Positions 1-11,198 of a DNA stretch of 64,000 bases are shown here, piece by piece. A model generated the notes under the pieces. That model was not told the DNA's origin and did not search any database. It saw only the letters and a list, made by a program, of their open reading frames with translations. Source of the stretch: Datura wrightii (Eukaryota; Streptophyta; Magnoliopsida; Solanales; Solanaceae); the NCBI GenBank assembly GCA_035772735.1, contig JASDFA010000003.1:56354501-56418500 (forward strand), written 5' to 3'. The translations under genes and the position numbers were made by a program. Position 1 is the first letter of the stretch, and every line of letters begins with the position of its first letter.

Positions 1-639
1 TGGTGCTTGGGGCACAAACCCCAGATCTCAGCCTATAGAATTAAGGGGAAGGCATGACTATCTAGCTCTGGAGGAAAACAGAATCACCTCTAGGCTGTAG
101 CAGGTTGATAGTGCTTGGAATTACTGTTAATTGTCGAGAAATAAGCATCAGGATGACATTTAAATGATGGTGACGTGTAACCTAGAATAATACAATATCA
201 CCACCAGTTGTGGAGGCAAAGGAGTGATAGTACGGAGACCTTAGCCTAGTGCAGCCAGAGATAAGGGCCAGTAGGAGGAGTTACCGGCCTTCGAGATAGT
301 AGGGGGGCGGAGTCTTGAAACCTAGAGGTCGACTCTACGTTCCAAATATGGCAAGGCTTCGTTAGTAGACTGTAGAAAATATACCCCTTTTATAAAATAA
401 AAAAAAGAAAAGGATATACTGGTGGCATAAGAGGAAAAAGGATACCATCGAGTTGTGGTATAAAGCTCCAATGGCCAGCAAAGAGAGGTTGGACATCAGA
501 AATCGGACAGGCTAATTAAGGAGATAGTCGTGCCTGCATGGAAGTGAGAAGTAGATAGTATGAATATAGATACAGGGTTATCCCTTACTAGGTGTAAACT
601 CGATCCTATTCGAGTCATTGTCGAAATATCAATGAGATT
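1..639. other. Unresolved sequence upstream of the integrase remnant
   Basis: No reading frame of useful length and no recognisable domain. By position it should be the older pol part (RNase H to integrase zinc domain) of the gypsy element whose integrase follows, but I could not align it convincingly. Confidence 0.3.
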
Positions 640-1485
640 AATTCATCTCTTGTCGGTCAAAATTATGTTTCAGCTAAAGATTACGCTGAATTGAATATTA
701 AAGATCTATGCTGGTGATATGATGTCCCAGTGTCTATTAAATTTTGACAAAGGCCACAACTTACAGCTAAGATTTGGAAAAATTGTCAGAACAAATTGGA
801 ACGCAAGTTAATTTGAGTACGACTTCTCATCCCTAGACGAATGGGCAAGCAGAGCACGCGATGCGGATGCCCGAGGATGTGTTACGGGTTGAAGTGCAGG
901 TCCCCTAAATGATGACCTGAAGCAGGTAAGTTAGGGACAACTGAACTAGGCATACTACATTAGTCAAGGGAAAAGGTTAAACTTATTAGAAGATTTGTAT
1001 CAGTAGCCTAGGGTCGTCAGAGGTCCTATTCCGATGTCTGGCATATTGACCTAGAATTTAATATAGATGACTAGGTGTTTCTCAAGGTTGCGCCTATGAA
1101 GGGCATAATAAGATTTGGTAAGAAGGGAAAGCTTAGCCCTAGGTTCATTGGTCCATATCGAATCCTCCGAAGGGTAGGCCGAGTGGAATATGAGTTAGAA
1201 CTGTCTGTAAGGCTAGAATTTGTTCATCCAGTCTTCCATGTATCAATGTTACGGAAATGTATGGGAGACCTATCTCGGATTGTTCCAGTTAAGGATGTTT
1301 AACTTACTGAACAGTTGTCCTATGAAGAGACTCCAGTTGCTATACTAGATAGATAGGTTCGTAGACTGAGAACTAAAGATGTAGCCTCCATTAAAGTCTT
1401 GTGGACAAATAGAAATGTAGAAGAGATGGCTTGGGAAACTGAGGATGACATAAGGTCCATATATCCTCACTTATTCCAAACCTGA
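640..1485 (+). pseudogene. Ty3/gypsy integrase remnant, Tekay/Del-like
   Basis: Broken plus-strand integrase. The core is readable around 640-900: a stretch like the family's 'YSAEDYA..YIKEIVRLHGVPVSI' is followed after a stop by a 'D-K-G-P-Q' segment matching the conserved DRG-Q-F region, and then by N-G-Q-A-E, the usual HPQTDGQAE motif. The C-terminal part (1075-1302, 75 codons open) reads MKGIIRFGKKGKLSPRFIGP and continues with VHPVFHVSMLRKC, which is the conserved tail of chromovirus integrase. After a further stop near 1355, the end carries a chromodomain-like region with W-E-T-E-D in place of W-E-A-E-A-D. Integrase joins the DNA copy to the host genome; this one is dead. It is followed at the right spacing by a polypurine tract and an LTR. 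Confidence 0.8.
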
Positions 1486-1740
1486 CCCAGATTATACAGT
1501 TGAGATGAGATTGTTGTTCAGATGTTACTCTATTGCTTATATTATTAGTATTGTGCAATTGTTCACTTCTATGTTGTGGAGTAGTTGTTTATAGCATCAT
1601 GTGAGGCTCCCATGTTAGACTTTTCTTCATTTTAAGTTTTTGTATAGTCCAAATTACAGAGGAGACTCTACCGAAATTTTTCTAGCAGTAATTAAAGGAG
1701 TTGAGTCTTTTAAGCCTAAAGATTATATTCGAGGAAGAAT

Positions 1741-1759
1741 GTTCCTGGGGGGGAGATGA
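1741..1759 (+). other. Polypurine tract of the gypsy element
   Basis: The G-rich run GGGGGGGAGATGA lies directly before the first TG of the 3' LTR, the expected plus-strand primer position. Its strand agrees with the integrase remnant upstream. Confidence 0.75.
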
Positions 1760-4700
1760 TGTTACACCCTGTAAGTTTCTATCATTTAATGGGCACGTTC
1801 ATATGTATGTTGAGAGTTTTGGAGTACGATGCATGCGGAAAAAGGCTCGGGGGATGAATATAGGAATAGGGCATCAAGCAAGCAGGAGGCCGGGATCAGA
1901 GGCTAGGTGCAATAGGCGTCGCGCCCCGGTGCACTATGCCTCTTTGCCGGCACTATGGGGAGGGGCCGTGCCCCCTCAGCCACCGACTCCCACCTATATA
2001 TAGATGATCAACACTTAAAGGATTCATTTTCAAATATTTCCTTCGGTAGAAAAGTGAGAGGAATGTGGGTTTTCGTCCGTTTTTCATCAAATTACGCCAC
2101 TAGAATCCGTCTAAACGCAAATTCACCTTGGATAATGAGTTCTAGGCCTATGAGAAGCATCTCTGCAGAGTTATTTCTTAAAAATTTGCTCAATGTACCA
2201 TAACCCCGCCAGTAAAGGGTGTCGGAATTACTTCAAATTAAGTCCTAAGCGGCCACAAACAAGAGGTAAGTATTTCTCCCTTCTAAACTCTTGCGAAATT
2301 GTGAGTTTTTGACCGCCTTAAATGAAGTTGCATTACAGTTATTATTATCAAAAGATATTGTGTTTTGCCGAAGCCTTAATATTGAAAATAGCCTAATCTC
2401 TCACCGTAAGGACTGCAATTGAATGGAATCAGCGACTGCAGGTTGGAACTAATCGAATAAATGAGAATTGACATTAGAGGTATGTTAAGGCTTATCCCTT
2501 CGACAAGTTATTCTCATCATATAATGATATGACCTATGTTCTCGAACGTAGATAACAATCCTATATGTTGTAATTAGTTGCTGCTAGTACATAAATATTA
2601 TGTAGGTTGTGAGTAGCTGCTGCCAGTAGATAATGATTCTATATGTTGTGGTTAGCTGCTAAAAGATGTATTGAGAGTATATTGTAGTATCCCTCGTTGG
2701 TAAAGAGTATGTTAAGTGTGACCCACACTAGGAGCGTCATGTAACTCCTCTGTTCTTTTGTTCACTGTATTAGTAGAATTCTTATGTTTTGCTGTCATGC
2801 CAAGGCTTTCGAAGTTTAGGGTTAGTTGTTGGGCCTGATTCGGTAAGTTAGACATCATAGGGTGTAGCTGGGCGATATAACTTTTAGTTTGACGCCTGTA
2901 TTGTCAGTAAAGCTTGCCCAGAGGCCATTGGCATACCTTGACGCCTCCAAGGCCAGAATTTAGATAGGATGGTCTTACCATCGAGTTAGTGGCACCATGG
3001 TTGCCCAGTGAACAGAGCACAACCTCCATATGATTGGCTATTGTTAGTGACCGTTAGTTTTCGCCGACTCAATGCTTGTCCTATAGCTCGCTCAGGACAC
3101 CATCCCAGTTGTTACAAGTTTGATAGATTAGTGGATACCTTAAGGAGGGAACCTTATTAGTAGCTAGATGTGGGGCCAATGCCCCAGCCTACTCTTATAG
3201 ATGTTCATGTACAGGTTATCGCGAGTGGTTAGTTCCAGATAAACCTGCCTATGAGGCCATGAATCGCCCAGAGAAGCCATAGGAGATCCGAACAGACTAG
3301 GTTAAAGTCAAAAGGGACTCATACCATTGTATCATAATGTTTCTTCCAGGCTAGGAGTTACGCTAAGCTACTTGTGGAGAGTTAGCGCTGACTGCTCAAG
3401 AGCATGTCCGATTAGTAGCAGCCCCACATTTGTTCTCAGCGGAGGAATTAGATAGTTGGTCAACTGCGACCTTACAGTTTGCTTATGAGTTATTCTTGCC
3501 TCACCATTACCTTCAGACTATCGCTTAGGTCACCCGGTCCTCATCATTTTTCGTTTATGTCGACGGAGGTTGTGATCACTGCTGGGACCCTCTGATCAGG
3601 TGTAGGCACACAAACTGAGCTTGTTGGTAATTATATAGACCAGTCCAGGGGCAAGTAAGAGTAGCAGTCGCGTTAGGCCTAAGGAGCCCAGACGGCTCAT
3701 ATTCAGTTATAGGAGCCTAGACGGCTCATATTCAGTTACAGGAGCCCAGAAGGCTCATATTCAATTACAGGAGCCCAAATGGCTCATATGTAGTTACAGG
3801 AGTCCAGAAGGCTCATATTCAGTTACAAGAGCCTAGAGGGCTCATATTCAGTTATAGGAGCCCAGACGGCTCATATACAGTTATAGGAGCCCAGATGGCT
3901 CAGATACAGTTACAATTACTTGCAGGGCCTAAGGGGTACCAATTGCAGTATATAGACTTATTAGCATCTACCGAAGTTTATGGGGGCCCAAGTAGGTTAT
4001 TACTGTGTTGCTTGTACCTTCCAAGGTTATGGGGGCCAGGTTAGGTTCATGTTTGTATACTTGACTATTAGCTATAGTTATTGAATATATAGTCATACAA
4101 CTTTAGCTCATATACATATAGTGATTTACTAGATGTAGGTTATGGATAAGAAAGCTTACATGGTATCTTCTACCCCTTCTTGCTACTTATTTTCAATCTT
4201 ATCATCTTCTAATAAGCTTTTTGTTACTTCCTCACATATCTGGTACATATTGTACTGACGGCCAACTATGGGGCACTGCATACATGCCTGTAGGGTTAGA
4301 CAGACAGGTTTTAGGATCTCCTAGCAATTGTTCAAAGTCAGCAGATCGGTCAGCTCCTTTCATTAGGAGTTGAGGTTGTAGAGGTTACCTGTCTTTTATT
4401 TGTATAACATTTGGGTAGGCCAGGGCCCTGTCCCGACCAATATGTTTACTCTTAGAGGCTTTCAGACTATAGTATTCAGTTAGTTGTCGTGTGGGGCCCA
4501 TGTATGTCTTATTTTATGCATTGGTTGTATGTGACCTAGTATAGCTGCCTGTTTTCATTCCTGTTATAACTAGACAGCATGGTGGTCTTGTCGGCCCGCA
4601 TAGGATCCCTTTATTTTTATGTTGGTTGGGTTCAGGTGTTGCGTGGCCTTCTCAGTCCGAGGTTGTATTTACGGTCGAGATATAGTAGTTTGTTTTCTTG

Positions 4701-4806
4701 ATTTGGTGTCGTTGGTAGGTACCAGAGGTGCCTATGCCAAGCCAGGTCAACCCAGATCCCAGTGTGCATTAGGTGCCAATCATGCCTCCCAAGGTGGAGC
4801 GTGATA
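1760..4806 (+). mobile_element. 3' LTR of a Tekay/Del-like gypsy element (about 3.05 kb)
   Basis: The LTR starts TGTTACACCCTG right after the polypurine tract and ends ...GGTGGAGCGTGATA, where the canonical end would be GTGACA. Length fits this clade, whose LTRs are often 2-4 kb. A TATA box (CCTATATATAG) lies near 1991, directly downstream of a GC-rich block with inverted repeats (about 1895-1980). Around 4250-4600 the text closely resembles the 3' part of Tekay-type LTRs as I recall them from Solanaceae. The 29-bp minisatellite at 3683-3914 is internal to it. The 5' LTR is outside the window, so the target duplication (the 3' copy would be ATTAC, 4807-4811) cannot be tested. Confidence 0.7.
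3683..3914. repeat. 29-bp minisatellite, eight tandem units
   Basis: Eight head-to-tail copies of a 29-bp unit (GGAGCCCAGACGGCTCATAT then TCAGTTATA) start at 3683, 3712, 3741, 3770, 3799, 3828, 3857 and 3886. Spacing is exactly 29 every time, with a few substitutions per unit. The unit is not a multiple of three, so this is not a coding repeat. Each unit contains a short dyad, GAGCC with GGCTC. Confidence 0.95.
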
Positions 4807-4811
4807 ATTAC

Positions 4812-5226
4812 ACTAAGGGCAAGCATATGGGTCATCTTTTGCATGCATGTTGAATTCTTTGGGAGATTGAGTGATAATGTTCTAATTATGCACAAGTTCA
4901 TATTGTTATATATATCTTGTGTGTAAAAAGGTATCTCTCCAAATGGTGAGGGGCACATAATGGTAAGATTTTAGTATAAGTTGATTGCTAAAATTTCATA
5001 TGTTCATGTTGGCCCAAATATATATTGTTGAGTTAGTTCAGAAGCTAAGTGATTTCAAACTTTGACCTTTGAATGTTGATCTTATATGCATGTTGAGTGA
5101 GTTGGTGGAGCTTGATTGAATTATCTAATGATCCTAAGTGTAAGTAGACCTATTCGTTGGGTGAATTTTGTGGTTGAATTTGAGAAGGGAAGTAGTAGAT
5201 TGTTCGAGGATGAACAATAATTTAAC
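4812..5226 (+). mobile_element. 3' internal end of an L1-related LTR element
   Basis: Clearly similar to 10770-11190 inside L1: both have GCAAGC-TATGGGTCA, then TAAAAA-GGTATCTCTC, then TTCGAGGATGAACAA near the polypurine tract. It is a fragment of a second family member, cut on the left by the insertion of the gypsy element ending at 4806 and replaced on the right by unrelated sequence. No gene in it. Confidence 0.6.
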
Positions 5227-6142
5227 TGTGGGATAGATCCTCGGTTAGAGCTCAAGTCAATTAGACGAGGGTTGGTAGCATCAAATTACTACTATAATTC
5301 TTTTTTCCTAACTTCAATTTCTTTGGTCGAGCAAGTTGAAGATATAGGCAATTAAATATTAAAACAAAGAGAATAATAATCCACTCAATTTTTCATTCCA
5401 GAATCACTATTTTATTTTTGCCTGCTTTCGTTAATTTATCATGGTTCTAACAATTCTAGCTTAAGAGATTTAGCTGCTCATATTTTTGAGAATAAAAATA
5501 TAAGATGTAGAAGAAATCATAATGAAATACTTACTATTATATAAAATTATTTAACAAAACCTCCAAAGCTATATTGAATCACAAGAACTTGATGAATTCT
5601 CCAACAAATATTTGACTAAGTAATTACACAAACTCGTAAAATATGAATTGTGCAAACTTAACACTAATAACACTAATGGGACTTGGATGCCTAAAACATA
5701 TTAATAAGGGGTTTATATAGTAGTAGATTTAGCCTTCATCATTCCTTCTAGGATTGGAATTGGGTTTTGCAGCTTCTATTCCTACTTGAACTGGGATTGG
5801 ATCCTGCCACGCCTGGACACTGGTGGCACGTCGCGCTGTCCATAGCGCCAAAACCGTTGCACACCGCGCCACTCCGTGCATTGTGCTATGGCTTTCTATG
5901 CATGTGTTATGCCAACTTCTATCACACTTGTTTCGTCAACCCCATTTTTCCATACTTGCTCTTTTTTGCCACAATTAAGCCCAAATCCATCACTTTAATA
6001 CCTAAAAATATCTAAGCATTTGTGTTATCTCTTCTTCACAAGTATCACATAAAGCACAAGAAAATACACACAATTTATTCTAAAAACATAGCTAAGTATC
6101 GGCAAAATATGGTTAATAAATCCATAAATATGCCCTACATCA
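5227..6142 (-). mobile_element. Minus-strand LTR, probably solo or truncated
   Basis: Read on the minus strand, it starts TGATGTAGGGCATATTTATG directly after a purine-rich tract (GGAGGTGGT, plus 6143-6151). It contains a TATA box (ACTATATAAACCCC, near plus 5712) preceded by a GC-rich block with short inverted repeats (about 5790-5900). The left boundary is a guess; no target duplication is visible. The open frame at 5767-6015 lies over the GC-rich block and has no recognisable product. Confidence 0.45.
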
Positions 6143-6742
6143 ACCACCTCCAATGTATAACCCCAATATACTGATGTATGTCACATACAAACCATATCTT
6201 AGGTCATATGTAGAGTGTGCCCCTTATCTAGAACCTCCACTTAGAGGTCTTTTTATCCTCCACTGCCACATACAGCCATACATGGCCATATGGTCCTTGT
6301 ACTTCGCATAAAATTTCATAAACTTATGACATATGAAACTTCATTCATGGTTGAAATACGGGTTACATGTGACTTATATGGTTGTATGTCCCATTGTATG
6401 TGGCCCATTTTGTCCAATCCTTTTTGTTTCAAATTTTATTCCCTTCAATTTTTGTTTAACATTAATATACACTTGGATCCTTAATCCTTAGGATTAAATA
6501 CAACCTTATTCTCCTGAGTGCAAATAAATTTGTCGATATCAACTTATTCGTACACATGTTAGGAGGTACGAGATATTATAGTTCACATAACCTAGACACT
6601 TAATGGGATATAATGAGTAGAAGGTTAGTCCCAAGTTAGACTTAGGTAAGAGCACACATCTTACTATCAAAGCTTTGATTAACATGGAAGTTGGTACTTA
6701 AAAGGAAGATTGCACTTGAGTGTTTGTGATTATAATAGTTTG
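6143..6742. other. Gene-free stretch, decayed transposon sequence
   Basis: No convincing gene. The last part (about 6700-6742), joined across L1 to 12691-12728, resembles the 3' internal end of a Ty1/copia element just before its LTR. Around 6150-6400 there are short inverted CATATG-type repeats. Otherwise I recognise nothing. Confidence 0.35.
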
Positions 6743-8198
6743 TGATCTTGGGCATATTTATATGCCCAAAGATATTTTATACCCATGTTTTAGCCATGTT
6801 TGTACCTTAATTTAAGAATAATCTCATGTATTTTGTGTAATTTGTGGCCATGGACTAACAAATATAATTAGCTCTCTTTGTAGGTCGAAATTGTTAATGT
6901 ATGGAGCTCAATGTGAAGATAATGGTCCTAATCTTGAACATAAATATTAAGGGAAGGATTATGGATGGTGAGACAAGCTAAAAAGGAAATTTGTAGTCAA
7001 CTCCATGCCATGGAGAAGCATTGGGCGTTCAACAATGTTCCACAGAGCAAAGAATTAATTTATATGAACAGGGGCAATAAAAGAGTAAGCATCTATGACA
7101 GCAGAGTGTCACGGAGGCAAATCTCCGCAATGGGCAGCGTGGCACGGAGCTGTTTCACCAGAGGCCAACTTTTATATTTTTTCAACTTATTATAAATTGA
7201 ACCCTTGGCTTCTAAATTCATCATCACAAAATATTTTGGGAAGAATAGAAAGGAGCCAAGGGAGAACGACGGAAACTATATCTAGGATTTGATTTCTTTT
7301 ATTCTCTTTTATTCATTCTTGTAATTACATGAATTCAACATGTTTTGGAATGATTATATGAATATGAGTAGCTAAAACCCTTCTTCTAGGGTTGAGGCCA
7401 CATGACATGAATGTATTTGCGTAATTTCATCTTTGGTTCAAATTTCTTTGTTGTTTTGTCTTGCATTCTTATTAATTGTTGTTTTAATGCTTGATCACCA
7501 TTGAAACAAACTTGTTAATCTTAGGCAAAAGCTTGAAAGAGTAACCCTAGGTTAGAACTAAGGAATGCAGGGAGAAAGTTCTTCTCTTCAAGAGGGATTC
7601 GTGATTAGCATAGTAATTCTACCTAGTTTGCCTTGCTTGGTTAATTAAACGGGAAGATAGCTAGACACTTAGGATTAAATTATCGCATCATGACTCTCAG
7701 ACGTAGTTGTAAAGTTAATTTTGGGTTAAATGATTAGAGGTACGAAAGTCCATAATCAAGGGAATAAACCCCACAAACCACATGCATTGTTTAATTACTC
7801 ACAAATTAGGACTTCACATCCCCGCTCAACGATGTAGGTGTGAGGCTAGTTTGTTGTGTTCAGAGGCTCGACAAACCATGAACATTGCGTATTAACTTTG
7901 TGAGACAATAAATGAATTTCATATACTTGAACCATTGTGAATTTGAGCATTGCATGATTGTCAGGCCTTAACACTAGATGCTTCTCATTACTGTATTCCC
8001 GAATTAATTGTGATCACTGTATATTTAGATACCAACTCTTAAATCTTGAAAAACAACAATTGTGAAAATTAATTGAGCACTTGAACTTGAATATTCACTG
8101 AAATAGTCTAGTCCCTGTGGGTTCGACATCCGGCTCTTCAAGAGTCACTATATTACTTGTACGACCGCGTACGCTTGCGAGTGCGCTGGGGCGCAATA
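6743..8198 (+). repeat. L1 5' LTR
   Basis: Starts TGATCTTGGGCAT and ends GGGCGCAATA, where the 3' LTR ends GACA. TATAAATT at 7191-7198 is the likely promoter. Directly after TGAT-C there is a hairpin with arms TTGGGCATA and TATGCCCAA and a TTTA loop (6748-6769). The open frames inside it (6965-7195, 7095-7292) overlap in different frames, lie over the promoter and are not genes. Confidence 0.85.
7191..7198 (+). promoter_or_regulatory. TATA box in L1 5' LTR
   Basis: TATAAATT, preserved at the equivalent place in the 3' LTR (11683-11690). It follows a CGGAG/CTCCG dyad cluster by about 70 bp, which places the transcription start near 7225 (inference). Confidence 0.5.
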
Positions 8199-8222
8199 AG
8201 TTTTTGGTGCCATTGCCGGGAC
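8199..8222 (+). other. L1 primer-binding site
   Basis: TTTTTGGTGCCATTGCCGGG directly follows the 5' LTR. It matches the TTGGCGCCGTTGCCGGGGA pattern usual for Tat/Ogre-type plant elements, with two transitions. Confidence 0.75.
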
Positions 8223-8339
8223 TGGAGAAATTAGTGAATTTCTTGTTTTTGTGCTGATGTAGAATTTTTTAAGTGTTGAAAAAAAATATTATTTTTAGAT
8301 TTCTTTTATTTTTGTATTTAGTTTGATACCCTTCTTGAC

Positions 8340-9174
8340 ATGACATCATGGATTACAAATAGGTTGAATGGTGGACACTCATATTTCAATGATTCTTGTC
8401 TAAATTGTAGAGGACCCAACTTGTGGCAACACTATCATATATGTAATATATGTGGTGGTCAAGATGGCCACTGGAATGGTTGTTCAAATTCGTATTCCCC
8501 TCCCCCAAGCCCCTACTATGATCCTTTTGTTGTTTCTTTAAGAGTACAGGAATGATAAAGAGGAGGACTTAGAACACTAAGATCAGATAGAAAATATGTC
8601 AAAACGGGTCCTTGAGCAAACAAAAGCAATGAGGGAGCAGATGGAAGTAATGAGAATTCAAACTAAGGAAAATGGAGAGACCCTAGAAATGATGAAAGCC
8701 AAGTATACAGAGATAAAGGATGAGGTTGAAGCTTGCACTGATTTGCAAGTCACAGTCTTAGCCAATACTCAAGAAGGATCTCAAGGAGAAAAAAAGAGTG
8801 AGTTCTTGGAACAAGCTCAACAAAAAGATGCTCCTAAGAGTCTCTACGATGGTATCATATATATGGCCAATCCAGTCATAAAAGAGGGGATAGAGTTCTA
8901 ACCATTTGACATTCATGTGGAATCAGATGTTGATGTGGAGAAGGTGTACAAAATTCAGGAGGTCAAGCACAATGCAGTTTTAGAGTTGAGGTGTATTGTA
9001 CCCCACTCAAAGTATTTCTCGACATTAAGTTTGGTTGAAAACCTAGAAATAAAGTCTTTTGAGCTTATAGAGAAAGCTATAGGTGAGGAACAAACCCCGT
9101 ATATTTTGCAATTTGTTGATTCAAAGAGACAGAACGACCTCACTTACTTAAGAGCCAATAAGTGTAAGAGGTGA
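8340..9174 (+). pseudogene. L1 gag-like protein, broken (Cys/His N-terminus plus coiled coil)
   Basis: Three open pieces appear to be one former gene. Piece 1 (8340-8555) has a Cys/His-rich segment, CLNCRGPNLWQHYHIC then CGG, which could bind a metal. Piece 2 (8596-8901) is a heptad-rich, charged coiled coil with repeated QMEVMR and EMMKAK text. Piece 3 (8917-9174) is in the same frame as piece 2, separated only by a TAA at 8899-8901. Pieces 1 and 2 are joined by a frameshift near 8550 and a stop near 8570. I recognise no named family; a structural (gag-like) role is inferred from its place after the primer site. L1 has no enzymes of its own. Confidence 0.55.
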
Positions 9175-11198
9175 CATCAACTTCTTGGTCTCTTAAATTT
9201 TTCACCACCACCCCTAGAGCATAAAAGGAAATTAGAAAAGAAATTAGGGGTGAGATTCATATCCTCAAAGTGGTGGAACTTGATGTGTCGTGTCGCGACA
9301 TAAACGCAGGCGCTGCTTGGGTGGCAACCCAAGAGTACCACAGGTACAATTTCTTTTTCTCTATTTGTATTTTGTTTATTTTCACTTTTTTTTGTTGGTG
9401 TGACTTAAGCACAGATTGAAGGGAAGTTTGAGTACCCTTAGAAGAGGAAGCTAAGGAATATGAAAAAACACAAGTGTGGGGTTGAGGATCCCCAAGTTGA
9501 AAAATGGACAATATATGTTGCTAGTTAGGCCTAGAGGCCTCAGGAAGTATCTCTCACCTTTAGTCTTGCTTTTAAATGATTCTTTGGGGACATAACATAA
9601 ATTAAGTTTGGTGTGAGGAGTAATTTCAAATTTTGTGCTAAGTGATTTTGGGTGAATTTGGTGCTTTGTATAATATTGTTTGATAAAAAGTTGGAGTTGA
9701 GCACATTTCACCCACCCTTTGTTTTTTTTGGTTCTTTTCCGAAGGGGGGCACTTTGAACTGAGAAATAAATTTTTTTTATGTTTGTACAGTTTTAGTCAT
9801 AGTAAGGGACTTTTCCCAATGATGGATGGTGATGACCGTCTTGAGGGAAAATTAGTCAATAGGTTTTTATTTTTCAACCCTTAGTTGATTGATAGATTGA
9901 TGTTCTTGTTGATTGTTATACATGATTGTAAGATTCAAGTGTTTTTAATTTTGAAGCATGTGTAGCAGTTGTATAATTTTGTTTGAGACACCTAGGCTCT
10001 CTAATATGACTCTGTATGCTTAAAAGCTTAATTCTGAATTCATGTGATCAGCTGTATTGAGAGTCAATATTGGTCTGTCTAGAATTGAACATGTGCAGTG
10101 AGTGTAAGGTACTTCGTGTATTCCATGCTATCATGTAGTGTCTAGAACTTTCTTGGTGTGTTTGCAAAGCAAAATGAGGAATGTTAATTGTAGGAGATGA
10201 TGTAGGCATTTCTTTGAATAAGCTTATTTTTATCCTCTGCTTTACCTACCCTTAATGCATAATCCTAGTCAGCCCCGTTGAGCCTTTAACCTATTCTTTG
10301 ATTAGCACATCAAAAGCTTAATCCATTTATTTCAATAGAACTAAATTTGATCCAAAATTCCTAAGCGCTTAAGTGAAAAAATGCAAAAGAGTTAAGGAGT
10401 GAGAATCTTGAAAAAGAAGGAAAATAGTAGTTGTGGAAGTTGAGGGAAAGATTAGATGTGCACTTGTTTAAAATGCCTAAGTGTTGGTAGGGAGTAAAAG
10501 AACAAAAGAATGAAAAAGATTCTTAAGTACTCCTTACTAATAATATAAGTGTTCTTAAAGAAATGAGGAAATTGAGAGTGAAAAGAAGAAGAGGTGAAGT
10601 GAAAGATGAGAATGTGCTTAATGAGCAAGTGTGATGTATTAAAAGCGCTGAGGGAAGATAGTCACTATTACTGGAAAGAATAGTACCTACCCGTCACTTA
10701 GATTACATTACAACCCGATAAGTCCTACTTGATCTTACTTTCAAATGTTCCTAAATTAGTGGAGTAAAACCCTGAGAGCAAGCTTATGGGTCAGTACATG
10801 TTGCATAATAATTCATTGTGAGAGTGAGTATAATTGTATTCATATACTCATACATGTTATAATTTAAAATTTTGTGAGTAAAAATGGGTATCTCTCTTGT
10901 TGTGAGGGCATATTTTTTAGGAAAGATAGGATTCATGTTATATTTCTTGATTGGCTAATGTACATGAGTTTGTTGTGGTTGTAGAGTCGATTCTTGAGGC
11001 TAGGAGGTCTTGACTTGGTTATACTTATTTTTAATTGGGTTATTTATAGCATGCCCTATTTGAATTTTCCATCTAAATAAGACATTGTAGCCTTAATTTG
11101 AGTCGTCTTGTGTCAATTGGTAATGTATGAGTCTTCCTTGTGCATGAGATGTAAAAGATTTCTTCGAGGATGAACAAGGCTTTAAGTGTGGCGTAGCG
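9175..11198 (+). other. L1 non-coding interior and polypurine region
   Basis: About 2 kb without a supportable gene; small open frames (for example 9257-9511 and 9451-9711, minus) have no recognisable domain. The right end carries TTCGAGGATGAACAAGG and the G-rich GTGTGGCGTAGCG just before the 3' LTR, serving as polypurine tract. The last 430 bp have a relative at 4812-5226. Confidence 0.5.

Noticed and set aside
3683..3914. Regular short repeats that could suggest a CRISPR array
   Set aside because: Units are contiguous without spacers and lie in a plant LTR; this is a minisatellite.
5227..6142. Target-site duplication for the minus-strand LTR
   Set aside because: The flanks TTAAC and ACCAC do not match and the left boundary is uncertain.
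8340..8555. Host zinc-finger gene fragment
   Set aside because: It lies between the primer site and 3' LTR of L1, so it belongs to the element.
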